Assembly: GCA_002704825.1 (NCBI GenBank)
Contig: PAIY01000268.1
Span: 1-60,406 of the forward strand
Source of the DNA: Phycisphaeraceae bacterium
GTDB lineage: Bacteria; Planctomycetota; Phycisphaerae; Phycisphaerales; Phycisphaeraceae
Direction of reading: 5' to 3'
DNA length: 60,406 nucleotides
The notes under the pieces were generated by a model. That model had not been told where the DNA came from. It made no database searches and saw only the letters and a list, made by a program, of their open reading frames with translations. The position numbers and the translations under genes are program-made. How positions within the stretch are numbered: the first letter of the stretch is position 1; every line of letters begins with the position of its first letter. Below, in pieces: positions 52,121 to 60,406 of this stretch.

Positions 52121-55100
52121 TTACGGAGCAGCTTCCAACTCATATCGACCCCATAGATCGGGATTGACGTAGTTGTTGAATGTGCCATGCACAGCCATCG
52201 CAGACTTGCGAAGCCACTTGGGATTGGTGTCATCGGTGTCATCGACCAGGAAGTCCATCATGAATTGACTGCCCGGCAGGAGTTTGAAATCAAGCCACGG
52301 TTTGGGGACCAATTTGCCTTCGATGACATATCCGTCTGACGTCTTGCGGCTGACCGTCTGCAAGTCCGCGGAGACCTGTTCATTGTCTTTGCGTGCAAAC
52401 CAGAACTTGCATGGCTTGGCTTGCTCGGTGTCATTAGGCGTGATGACAGCTTGATCTGCACCGACGCTGATGGTGGTGCCACGTTCTCCAAACTTGCGTC
52501 CGTCAAAGAACAACTCCAGGCAGTCATAGCGAAACGCGTGTGCACCTTCGGGCGCGGGGATGACTTTATCGTCCGTAACTTTGAGCAGGAAATACAAACC
52601 ATCTTCACGCCAGGCGAGTTTGAGGTTCAAAGACAAATCTTCCTTGCTCATCCACTGAGGCAACCAGACTTCCGCGAAGTTGGGCTTACCATGCACGACA
52701 CTATCGACATCATCACACACCACGCCCTTGATGTCCGACCATTCATCGTCGTTGCCATCCAGCGTGATAGTCGTCGTTGCTTCTGGGATCATCTGAATGA
52801 CGCCGTTCGACTTGAAGATTGATTGTGCAGCAGCGATGACCTTGCCTTGTTCGTTCTGTAAATCCACACTCAAGAGATACGGTCGACGTTTGAGAAATTC
52901 TGCTTTAAGTGTGACATCCAACACCTCAGTTGCACCAGGCGCCAGCGAAACCTTCGACTTGGACAAACTAATGCTCGTTCCGCGGATCGGCTTGGCAATG
53001 AGTTTGCCATGCAATGGAGTATCAAACGGATTCGTGACGGTGACTTTACCCGCAAGCAACCGATTCTCCGGCAACACCTTAGGCGCCTGCACCAACAGCG
53101 GCACCACTTCCTTCATCTCCGAGGGGACATCGAAAATGTACACCGGCTTTAATCCAATGGGTAATGTGATCAGACCACCATTGTTGGCGGTGATCTGACT
53201 GAAGTTCCCCAGCATGTCCATGGTCCTGTAAGTCTTATTCGGCTGAACCTGAAAATTCACCGTACTCTCATTGAGACTGAAAAGTGCAGCGGTGGTCTTG
53301 TCATCCGTGTCCTTAATCATGATGCACATATTCTGGGCAATCGACATCGGTAAACGCGAGATTTGCTTTTGCTTGTTGAGCACCTGACCGGCCAACGCGG
53401 TGATCGCAAGTCCCTTGTAACTGGGTTGGCCTTCGTTGTTGGGTGTTGTGTGAATGGTGTAAAGCTTGTAGCCTTGGAGCAAATCCATAAGAATGCCATG
53501 ACATTGCAAGGCAGCGCCTTCGTCCTCCGGATAACGCGGGACAAAGAACGGGAAGAATTGCAGACCATAGGAATTGGACGATTTGAATCGGGCAGCAAAG
53601 CCATCACTACGCGTCATCGGCCGACCGTTAATACGAGGTAGTTGGCCAACGGTGCATTCGGTGTTCCACATGACCAGATTCTTGTCCGGATACTGCTCGG
53701 TCACTTTTTTAAGTCGGGCAGTGTTGCTTTCCCAGAGATACGTGCCGATGGGGTTGGCCGTGTAGGGATGATAGGAAACACCATCGACATAGTTAATCCC
53801 GCCCTGCTTGAGAATATCAGCAATCATCGGGATTGAAGGCGGTGCAGCTCCGGGGGGAACGATGACCAATTCAGGCTTCTCACGCTGAACCGCTTTGTAA
53901 ACTTCCTTGAGCATGGCCACGTAACCCTTGATATCCTTGGCATGCGGTTCACTGGTGACTTCGAGCCCGAAGATATTCAGTGACTTAAAAAGCTTGATCG
54001 CTTCGGAGAAGAGTTTTTCGTTGCCTTGGCGTGTTTCCTCTGAGCTGTCATGCTTGCAATAAAACCAGACAAAGGCACGAAAATTCGGGACGCGATTGGC
54101 ATAGGTGTCGTATTTTTCCATGAACTTGTCCATGGCTGCGGTATCCGATTCACCGGGTTGAACATCCCGTGATGGCACGTAATTCAGACGTCGCGTCGGG
54201 ACGTCAAAATAAAACCGATCTTCCCAATCCGCCCAGAAAGCAAGCGGGTTATGCTCGGTGAGTTCCCGGGGGGCAGGTGAAACAATGCCGATCCCCTGCT
54301 TGCTTGAAAGTCGCTTGAGAATCTCACCATCATCGTTGCGAATGATGACATCCAGATAATAAAGACCGCATTGATCCAAGGTGAAAGTCTGCTCAACCTG
54401 TTTACCAGCAGCCAGTCTTTGCTTGATGGATTGCAGGGGTTTTCCTTCAATGGTCTCCAAGGCAAACTCAGCGGTGAGATCACCGGTAATGGTTGACGTT
54501 TCTGGCATGTGGATCGTAGCGGTGAATGGTTTATTCACACGGAAGTAGCCATCGGTCTCGCTGGGCAGATCAATCATGATCGCATCAAGTGTCTGCTGAC
54601 GCTGCTTCTGCTGGTGATACAACGCTAGCTGCTGCGCCTCTGTCGTCTGCGGTTTACCAGCTTCGTATTGTTTGATGATGGTTTGTGATTCCAGTGCCTT
54701 GTTAAAGACTGCAAACTCGCCGATGTCATAGCGTGCGACGGCTCCCCCATTGCTCTTGGCCGGGTTGTGGGCAAGCATCAAAAACTCACCAAAACGCGAA
54801 GGTGAATTGGCTTCGTAGAATGGTCCAATCATGGGCATGTTTTCATACGTCGTCGGGATGACGGGACCGGTGGATGATTTTTCCTCAGCCAACTTCCCAT
54901 CCAGATACAACCGAACAACCTGGTCATCGAAGGTGACGGCGAAATGATGCCAAACACCAGCTACACAGGGCTTGGCGGTCAGTTGAACACGCGACACGCC
55001 TTGGGGCGCAGCGAGTCTGAATTCCAATCGACCTTCAGGATTCCACTTGGCCTTGGCATACTCCAGGACCAAACCCGTGCTGTAACCGTTACCCATTCGG

Positions 55101-55603
55101 ATGAGATTGCAGGAGGCATCCTGATCATCGACTTCATGGATACGGAACCAACCTGATAAGGAACCGCCCTTTGCAAACTCCACGCCGGTGATCCCGCTGC
55201 GGAATAACTTGGACGCCTGCCAGGGGAGCGTGGAAGTCTCTGCACCACTGTAGATCGCTGACTTCCAGGGCCAGCGACCTTGAGACCATGTCGGGGGTGG
55301 CCCAAACTTCGGGTCCAGACTCAGTGCATGACCCGATCCCTTGGTGCGCTGAATGGTCAATGAACCCAGCGGCCCGCCGGTGACCGCACGCTGCGATCGA
55401 TCGATGTCAACATGGTTGGTGATCTCATCACCCGAACCGTTTTCAAAGGTGTAGAACCGAATCAACGAAGGTTCATTGAGCATCATCTGCTTGTACTGCT
55501 CATAGGCAGCCTGTTGTTGAGCGACATCCGCCAAAGCAGGCGATGTGACAAGCAGAAGCAGCGTACAGAGATTCAGGATTTGACGTGTGATTGTCTGTTG
55601 CAT
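52121..55603 (-). CDS. Secreted 1160-residue LamG plus GH39-like barrel plus CBM9 protein
   Basis: Start ATG 55603 (MQQTITRQ), with a signal peptide ending PALA (residue 25). Residues about 45-310 are a LamG/concanavalin-like domain (LIRFYTFENGSGDEITN, GSLSGWFRIHEVDD, GVWHHFAVTFDDQVVRLYLDGKL). About 340-440 is Ig-like. The barrel spans about 455-740 with Glu552 in LEVTSEPHA (acid/base position), YVDGVSYHPYT, and Glu649 in MWNTECTVG (nucleophile position). A beta-sandwich tail leads to a CBM9-like domain (about 955-1160: LDGNDDEWSDIKG, LKLAWREDGLYFLLKVTDD, DCLELFFDGRK). It is 63 bases downstream of a shorter paralogue (55637-58057) lacking both glutamates. Substrate unknown. Confidence 0.78.
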   Translation of the reverse strand: MQQTITRQILNLCTLLLLVTSPALADVAQQQAAYEQYKQMMLNEPSLIRFYTFENGSGDEITNHVDIDRSQRAVTGGPLGSLTIQRTKGSGHALSLDPKFGPPPTWSQGRWPWKSAIYSGAETSTLPWQASKLFRSGITGVEFAKGGSLSGWFRIHEVDDQDASCNLIRMGNGYSTGLVLEYAKAKWNPEGRLEFRLAAPQGVSRVQLTAKPCVAGVWHHFAVTFDDQVVRLYLDGKLAEEKSSTGPVIPTTYENMPMIGPFYEANSPSRFGEFLMLAHNPAKSNGGAVARYDIGEFAVFNKALESQTIIKQYEAGKPQTTEAQQLALYHQQKQRQQTLDAIMIDLPSETDGYFRVNKPFTATIHMPETSTITGDLTAEFALETIEGKPLQSIKQRLAAGKQVEQTFTLDQCGLYYLDVIIRNDDGEILKRLSSKQGIGIVSPAPRELTEHNPLAFWADWEDRFYFDVPTRRLNYVPSRDVQPGESDTAAMDKFMEKYDTYANRVPNFRAFVWFYCKHDSSEETRQGNEKLFSEAIKLFKSLNIFGLEVTSEPHAKDIKGYVAMLKEVYKAVQREKPELVIVPPGAAPPSIPMIADILKQGGINYVDGVSYHPYTANPIGTYLWESNTARLKKVTEQYPDKNLVMWNTECTVGQLPRINGRPMTRSDGFAARFKSSNSYGLQFFPFFVPRYPEDEGAALQCHGILMDLLQGYKLYTIHTTPNNEGQPSYKGLAITALAGQVLNKQKQISRLPMSIAQNMCIMIKDTDDKTTAALFSLNESTVNFQVQPNKTYRTMDMLGNFSQITANNGGLITLPIGLKPVYIFDVPSEMKEVVPLLVQAPKVLPENRLLAGKVTVTNPFDTPLHGKLIAKPIRGTSISLSKSKVSLAPGATEVLDVTLKAEFLKRRPYLLSVDLQNEQGKVIAAAQSIFKSNGVIQMIPEATTTITLDGNDDEWSDIKGVVCDDVDSVVHGKPNFAEVWLPQWMSKEDLSLNLKLAWREDGLYFLLKVTDDKVIPAPEGAHAFRYDCLELFFDGRKFGERGTTISVGADQAVITPNDTEQAKPCKFWFARKDNEQVSADLQTVSRKTSDGYVIEGKLVPKPWLDFKLLPGSQFMMDFLVDDTDDTNPKWLRKSAMAVHGTFNNYVNPDLWGRYELEAAP

Positions 55604-55636
55604 ATTCAATCTTTCAGGTCGATTTCTGTTTGAGAT

Positions 55637-58057
55637 TTACTTGAGTGTCGCGTTATGCAGGTAAACGGGTTGTGATCCGACTTGGATCGAAATGTCTTGA
55701 TCCAAAGTGAGGAGTCGGCCGAACATGTCGCGAGCCAAAACAGGTTGATCATCGTGCATCGCTTTGACGGTCAGCGTGATCGGTTGGTCTTTGGCGAAGG
55801 CGATCATGCCAGCTTGATGATTGTCATTTGAATAAGCATAGAGATGTAATCCTGCGGGAACGGATTCGACTGGCGCCAGTTGTGGCTTGTTACCCAGAGT
55901 CTGCGTAAGCATTGATAAAGCCAGTCCTTTGAGACCGGGTAAGCCGTCTACCGCATTTTCCATGGGGTAAAACGCAGCAGGCGACGGATCAAGAATCACA
56001 CGCTGCACGCCGGATGCCAATTGCATGATCATGCTTTGAATCATCCATATCGCTGCATCATGTTCGTTGGCTAACGGGATTGGCCAGGCTGTGTCGGTGA
56101 TGCGTTGCGAAGCGTCTGGGAAGATTGCAGAGCGATTGGCCTGCTGCAAGCCCAGACCGGTGTTCCAGATGGGCAGGTTGGGATAGCCCATTTTCCTGCA
56201 GACTGCCTGCACCGACTGAAGTTGATCAAGCAGTTTGCCTCGGGTTGTTGGCTGTGCGATGTGAGATTGAACGCTAAGGATATCAATCAGATCACCGCCT
56301 TTATCCTGCAGCAGTGTTTGCGCCCAATGGGCGGAGAGTTGCCAGACGCCGCCAGCGACGATTTGCTTGTCACTTTTGGAAGCATGAATTGTTTCAGACG
56401 CAGCAGCCAGAAGCTGACGGTATTGATCGATCGTCAGTTGGCCTGAGGGGATCCATTGCGATGCGTCCCAGATTTCCCAGTATTTGATGTGACGGTAACG
56501 TGCCAGCATTTTGCGGATGAACTGCTGGTAATGATCCAGTGTTTTGTCATCCATGTTCGTCTTGGGTTTGACATTGACCCATCGTGGGAAACCCGACACG
56601 CAGACAATGGTTTGAATCGGTGATGATTTAATGGGCAACAAACTCTGATCCGACGAACTCCAGTCATACACACCACACACCGGCTCAATATCACGCCAAT
56701 CACAGATCACGCGTGTTAAGCCCACGTTTAGCGCTGTAGCCTCGGGACGACGGGAGAGATTTTGCGTTCCCAGCCATTGCAATAATTCACCGCTATGTGT
56801 TGATGCATTCATCACCGGCGTCGCTGCCAACGGATATTGCTTTGCATTAAGTCGCTTACCCTGCTCATCGAGCATGGCCATCGTCACCAGATACAAACCG
56901 GGTGTCGGGAGTGTGATCTGCGTCTTCAGTGACCGTGTTTTCTGAGCAGCGAAGGTCATGCGAGTGTCAAAGATCACATTGCCTTGTGCATTGATGAGTG
57001 TGTAGGAAGCCTGCGATGGCTTAAGGCCACTGTCTTTGTTCGAGAAGGTTAATGCAATGGGTTGATCAACGGGAAAATAGCCGTAGCTTCTGGGGTCAAT
57101 GTACATTTGCAGTGACGACAGATTTTCACGCTGCTTGTTTTCAGCTTCGAGTCGAAGCAGGCGTTGTGTTTTATTTTCGTCACCGACATCTTTTGGTTTA
57201 CCAGCTTCGTAGATGGTCTTGACCTGCGATGCGTTGATGGGTGTATGCAGTGCAGCCAATTCGTCAATGCGATAATCCAGCAGGTTTGCTTTGCTGTACC
57301 ACTTGCCGAATATCCGCAGGCCACGCTCGGGTTTGGTTTGGCAGAACCATTGATCCGGCGTATCGGGCTTGGGCATATTGAGTGTTTGGTTGGTTTGTTC
57401 AGCCAATTGCCGGTTGACGTAGAGATGCATTTTGCCGTTCGCTGCAACAATGGTGACATGATGCCAACGCTCGGGGAGGAAGGGCTTGCATTCGAGGGTG
57501 GTGGTGTTCTTGCCGTTACCGCAGGCTAAAGCGAGTCTGCCCTGCTTGGCCCATTTGGCTTTGACGAATTCCATTCGCCAGCCGATTTTGTAACCGGTGT
57601 TCAGATGCATGACCGTGCCGTTGAATGACTCGGCAACATCACGCACGCGCAACCAGAAACTGATGGTATACCCCGCGTCGAAATCAGGCAGCCAACCGGT
57701 GGGACCGAATTCATAGTCGGTGGTCCCGGTTTGTAACGCAGTGAGATAACCATCGCGCCCCAGTGTCATGTGTGGCATGATGCGATGCTCGTTGGCCTGA
57801 ACCTCAGCACCACGCCATGGACCATAGGGTGACCGACTGACATACGTCAGATCACCACGACCGGGACTTGCGAGATTGGTGATCAGCCCCGGTTGCGCCA
57901 TGTCGAACTTGTAAAACAAATCCAGTTGTCCCGACTTGGCAAAAGGCTCGAAACAGGCCGGCCATGTGTCAGTCGTCCCCGCCCATGTTCTCTCGACAGC
58001 CATGCCATTGCACAACGTCACACTCAGAAGCGTCATCATCCAAACCCGATACTTCAT
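55637..58057 (-). CDS. Secreted LamG plus GH39-like barrel, predicted catalytically inactive
   Basis: An 806-residue protein starting at ATG 58057 after AAGGATG, with a signal peptide of about 26 residues. Residues about 45-290 are a LamG domain (GYTISFWLRVRDVAES, RWHHVTIVAANGKMHLYVNRQL). A barrel follows at about 425-700 with the usual GH39-like frame YWEIW, but where active relatives have Asn-Glu-Pro it reads Asp531-Ala532-Ser533, and where they have Thr-Glu-x-Gly it reads NTGLG with Gly634 in place of the nucleophile. No CBM9 domain is present. The gene is complete, with no frameshift or stop, and lies directly before the intact paralogue. It may be a carbohydrate-binding protein rather than an enzyme. 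Confidence 0.75.
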   Translation of the reverse strand: MKYRVWMMTLLSVTLCNGMAVERTWAGTTDTWPACFEPFAKSGQLDLFYKFDMAQPGLITNLASPGRGDLTYVSRSPYGPWRGAEVQANEHRIMPHMTLGRDGYLTALQTGTTDYEFGPTGWLPDFDAGYTISFWLRVRDVAESFNGTVMHLNTGYKIGWRMEFVKAKWAKQGRLALACGNGKNTTTLECKPFLPERWHHVTIVAANGKMHLYVNRQLAEQTNQTLNMPKPDTPDQWFCQTKPERGLRIFGKWYSKANLLDYRIDELAALHTPINASQVKTIYEAGKPKDVGDENKTQRLLRLEAENKQRENLSSLQMYIDPRSYGYFPVDQPIALTFSNKDSGLKPSQASYTLINAQGNVIFDTRMTFAAQKTRSLKTQITLPTPGLYLVTMAMLDEQGKRLNAKQYPLAATPVMNASTHSGELLQWLGTQNLSRRPEATALNVGLTRVICDWRDIEPVCGVYDWSSSDQSLLPIKSSPIQTIVCVSGFPRWVNVKPKTNMDDKTLDHYQQFIRKMLARYRHIKYWEIWDASQWIPSGQLTIDQYRQLLAAASETIHASKSDKQIVAGGVWQLSAHWAQTLLQDKGGDLIDILSVQSHIAQPTTRGKLLDQLQSVQAVCRKMGYPNLPIWNTGLGLQQANRSAIFPDASQRITDTAWPIPLANEHDAAIWMIQSMIMQLASGVQRVILDPSPAAFYPMENAVDGLPGLKGLALSMLTQTLGNKPQLAPVESVPAGLHLYAYSNDNHQAGMIAFAKDQPITLTVKAMHDDQPVLARDMFGRLLTLDQDISIQVGSQPVYLHNATLK

Positions 58058-58275
58058 GACCCGTCATCCTTGTGCTTGCCACCTGCATCGCCGTCGTTGC
58101 GGGATGCCCTGGAGCAGATGTTTCGTCAAAGCAAAATCACTGTGGATTGATGACCAACCGTCTGGCCATCCCCCACCTGCTGATTCCGTGCTTAAATTCA
58201 TCAAACACGTCGATCTTGATGCATGATAGGCAACTTATAAATAAATTATCAACTTTTGGCCAATTTTCTTTATCA

Positions 58276-58311
58276 TAAACTTGAAATGCTATTAAACCAT
58301 TGATAAGTTTA
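58276..58311. promoter_or_regulatory. Inverted repeat just before the GntR/LacI-type gene, possible operator
   Basis: TAAACTT (58276-58282) and AAGTTTA (58305-58311) are inverted arms ending four bases before the regulator's ATG; a similar AACTT word occurs at 58232-58236. The arrangement suits autoregulation, and the divergent 806-residue gene starts 219 bases away. Inference from position. Confidence 0.4.
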
Positions 58312-58315
58312 AGGT

Positions 58316-59431
58316 ATGCCGTTAACGACTGACACCACTGGCCAACGCATGCGACCGAATCGGTTGCTCGATCATTTACGTGGTGTCCTAGCCAGCGGGC
58401 ACTATGCGCCGGGTACCAAGTTCTATTCCAACAATACCTTGGCTAAACGGTTTGGGATCAGTCCGCCGACTGCGGGAAAGGTACTCGACTCGCTGTGTTC
58501 TGACGGGTTGGTCCAGCGTGTCAAAGGCAGTGGCACGTATGTCACTGAGCATGCGAAGCATCACCGCATCCGGCAATATGCCATGGTCGCATGGATGGAA
58601 GTCGGACATCCGGCGTTGCGGGGTTCGGAGCGCTACCAATTGCTCATCAGCTTTGAGGAAGTCTGCAATCAGGACGGCTGTGCTGCCCAGGTGATCAACG
58701 TGGATGACCCGGAATTTGAGCCGCGATTCCAATCACTCATCGAGAAGGGATTGGATGGGATTCTGTTCCTCCCCCCGTTTGATCATCCCAGTGTTGCACG
58801 GATCATCGAGCAGACCCGAGCGATGGATATCCCGGTGATCTACTGGTCGGACACTGAAGACCTGCCGGAACTGGATCATGCCTACCGCACACGGTTTGAC
58901 AGCTCACAATGTGGCATGATTGCAACCGAGCATTTACTTTCCATGGGGCATGAGCATATTGCTGCCATCCGTCGCAGCAGCTTTGGCCAGTGGAGTCTTG
59001 AGCGTATCGACGGCTATCATCAGGCGATGGCCCAGGCACGCATCCCAAAAAGTCAGCGGCATGTGGTGCATATCCCAGACGACTGCCTGAGCCCATCACA
59101 ACTAACGGACCTGCTGCGACAACTCAAGCATGACGGCTGTACGGCCATTGTCGCAAGCAATGATGCCTTGGCTTACGAATTGATTCTGGCAGGTCGAGCG
59201 ATCGGCTTACAGTTCCCCAAAGACCTCTCCATCATCGGCGTGGACAACCGGGGACCTGCCATCCTTCTGGGACTGACAACCATCGAGTTACCCGCGATGG
59301 ATATGGCGGGCGCGATCACCAGAATCTTCCAGAATCACGAGCAATACGACCAACAAACACCTGTCACAGTAGGCTGCCGATTAATCTCACGTAACACGGT
59401 CGGTCCGCCGGCCAATACCAACGTGTCTTGA
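58316..59431 (+). CDS. GntR-type HTH / LacI-type sensor chimeric transcriptional regulator (second copy)
   Basis: A 371-residue regulator of the same architecture as the one at 8090. Residues about 12-78 are the winged helix (RLLDHLRGVLASGHYAPGTKFYSNNTLAKRFGISPPTAGKVLDSLCSDGLVQRVKGSGTYV in segments). Residues about 85-365 are the LacI-like sensor (YQLLISFEEVCNQDG, GLDGILFLPPF, TEHLLSMGHEHIAAIRR, TAIVASNDALAYELI, LSIIGVDNRG). It is divergent from the two LamG/GH39-like genes and 100 bases upstream of pseudopilin 5; all three are likely targets. The ATG 58316 has no good ribosome site. Confidence 0.9.
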   Translation: MPLTTDTTGQRMRPNRLLDHLRGVLASGHYAPGTKFYSNNTLAKRFGISPPTAGKVLDSLCSDGLVQRVKGSGTYVTEHAKHHRIRQYAMVAWMEVGHPALRGSERYQLLISFEEVCNQDGCAAQVINVDDPEFEPRFQSLIEKGLDGILFLPPFDHPSVARIIEQTRAMDIPVIYWSDTEDLPELDHAYRTRFDSSQCGMIATEHLLSMGHEHIAAIRRSSFGQWSLERIDGYHQAMAQARIPKSQRHVVHIPDDCLSPSQLTDLLRQLKHDGCTAIVASNDALAYELILAGRAIGLQFPKDLSIIGVDNRGPAILLGLTTIELPAMDMAGAITRIFQNHEQYDQQTPVTVGCRLISRNTVGPPANTNVS

Positions 59432-59531
59432 CCCACCCACACGCAGTGCATTTGACTGCAAATAGATGAGTTCCACCGCTGCGTTCTGTTTGGCAACGGT
59501 CTTCAAAACAAAACGGTTCGAAAGGAACGCC

Positions 59532-60230
59532 ATGACTTGTCCCACCCAATCGCGTACGTCAACCGGATTCACCTTAATCGAACTGCTGGTTGTCATCTCC
59601 ATCATCGCGCTGTTGATCGCGATCCTTTTACCAGCATTGGGTAGCGCACGCGCATCGGCAAGGAGTATCCAATGTGCCGCGAATATCCGAAGCATCGGCA
59701 CGGCATGCGGTATCTACGGCAACGACTGGTCCGACTGGCTGCCTGGTCCTTCACATGAAGATCCAAGCACCAACGCATGGTGGCGCTGGCCGGCATTGCT
59801 TTCATCCTATCTGTCGATCAAATCCAACGTGACTTCCGATCCCAACCTGGCCAAACGCACCGCCTACACCTGCCCGTCGGATGACGAGTTGACGTATCCT
59901 GCTTCAACCCAATTCTGGGCGCCGACAAGTTATGGCTGCAATCGTGCCAACTTCCAGGATTCGACTATTGATGGCCCGGTGTATCGCAATTCGGATCTCA
60001 AACAACCGTCCAAATACTGCTATTTTGCAGACATGAAATCCATCTGGTTCCAGGGCGGGACCAGCACCAATTATCTGGCGGACATCGGTTACTGGGAAAC
60101 CACATCATGGGAACCTCGTCACAAAGGCCCGGCATTTAACATGCTTTTCACCGACTTCCACGTAGCAACCTTGAGTTTTGATAACCTGCCAGACAGCTCG
60201 GTGGCACAGTTGTGGCGTTGGAAACCATGA
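59532..60230 (+). CDS. Prepilin-type pseudopilin (5 of 5)
   Basis: A 232-residue protein starting at ATG 59532 after AAAGGA. The processing site is [16 protein letters not shown] with Gly at -1. The soluble domain has [13 protein letters not shown], a cysteine-containing loop usual in the family. The C-terminal signature is shifted and altered: [20 protein letters not shown] has histidine, ten residues, then Asp-Phe-His instead of Asp-Gly-His. It follows the GntR/LacI-type regulator on the same strand, 100 bases downstream; after it only repeat sequence remains in the window. Confidence 0.88.
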   Translation: MTCPTQSRTSTGFTLIELLVVISIIALLIAILLPALGSARASARSIQCAANIRSIGTACGIYGNDWSDWLPGPSHEDPSTNAWWRWPALLSSYLSIKSNVTSDPNLAKRTAYTCPSDDELTYPASTQFWAPTSYGCNRANFQDSTIDGPVYRNSDLKQPSKYCYFADMKSIWFQGGTSTNYLADIGYWETTSWEPRHKGPAFNMLFTDFHVATLSFDNLPDSSVAQLWRWKP

Positions 60231-60308
60231 TTGGCGGCTAATCATTTCCGAAAGTTAAAACAGTTCAAACCGATAATCTCAATCTTCGGTCACCCCCTCG
60301 AAGGCGGA

Positions 60309-60406
60309 CATGATGCACGTCGTTTTTACAAGTGTTTGCATGGCACGTGATGATTGAAGGGTCGAACTTACTCGACACAACTCTCGACAAGTTGAGCACC
60401 GGGTGT
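60309..60406 (-). repeat. Dispersed repeat R1, right copy (minus), followed by the start of R2
   Basis: 60309-60381 is the exact reverse complement of bases 1-73. It is followed by TCTCGACAAG and then TTGAGCACCGGGTGT, the beginning of the R2 palindrome, after which the window stops. The R2/R1 order is the same as at 31790-31975. Confidence 0.92.

Overview
The window looks like a piece of a planctomycete chromosome, most likely class Phycisphaerae. The reasons are five short proteins with the [12 protein letters not shown] prepilin leader and a degenerate C-terminal H-X9-DG motif, a very large and varied set of glycan-active enzymes with a private regulator each, and moderate GC content. The taxonomic call is an inference; no rRNA or tRNA gene was seen.

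Layout. 1-5.5 kb is housekeeping: HPr, an EIIA-Ntr-like protein, short HPF and a DUF502 membrane protein on the minus strand (a variant of the hpf-ptsN-ptsH neighbourhood), then a kelch protein and PurD. 5.9-10.2 kb holds a secreted GH16 enzyme, a GntR/LacI-type chimeric regulator and a five-bladed-propeller (GH43-like) protein. 10.5-16.8 kb is a divergent locus: pseudopilin-ROK regulator-GH20 leftward, a secreted TIM-barrel protein and a second GH20 rightward. 16.9-20.2 kb has DeoC, then GH10 xylanase divergent from an IclR regulator across a perfect palindrome. 20.3-25.9 kb has a tailspike-like beta-helix protein, a CBM plus TIM-barrel protein, a pseudopilin and an AraC regulator. 26.1-34.3 kb has a LacI regulator, a 1333-residue multidomain glycosidase-like protein and a heparinase II/III-type lyase, linked by a shared operator. 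34.7-40.9 kb has a CBM/NodB-type deacetylase, a pseudopilin, a LacI regulator and an 871-residue barrel enzyme with a CBM insertion. 41.3-47.6 kb is a tight operon (aldolase-like, PfkB kinase, D-lyxose-isomerase-like, GH38 mannosidase) divergent from a DeoR regulator. 47.7-51.8 kb runs LacI-pseudopilin-beta-helix protein. 52.1-60.2 kb has two tandem LamG plus GH39-like proteins, a GntR/LacI-type regulator and a fifth pseudopilin.

How it works together. Nine local regulators from six DNA-binding families each sit beside one or a few glycan-degrading genes, and five of these units include a pseudopilin. No TonB/SusC/SusD, ABC, MFS or other sugar transporter is encoded in 60 kb, and several enzymes (GH10, both GH20, GH38, the lyase) lack signal peptides. 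A reasonable hypothesis is substrate-specific regulator-pseudopilin-enzyme cassettes that plug into transport and pilus machinery encoded elsewhere. The mannose branch is the most complete: mannosidase, aldose isomerase, sugar kinase, aldolase.

Intergenic DNA is crowded with palindromic repeats of at least six families, with no transposase. An identical 73-bp repeat occurs in inverted orientation at both ends of the window, which suggests that this is a contig whose ends are assembly breaks in a dispersed repeat.
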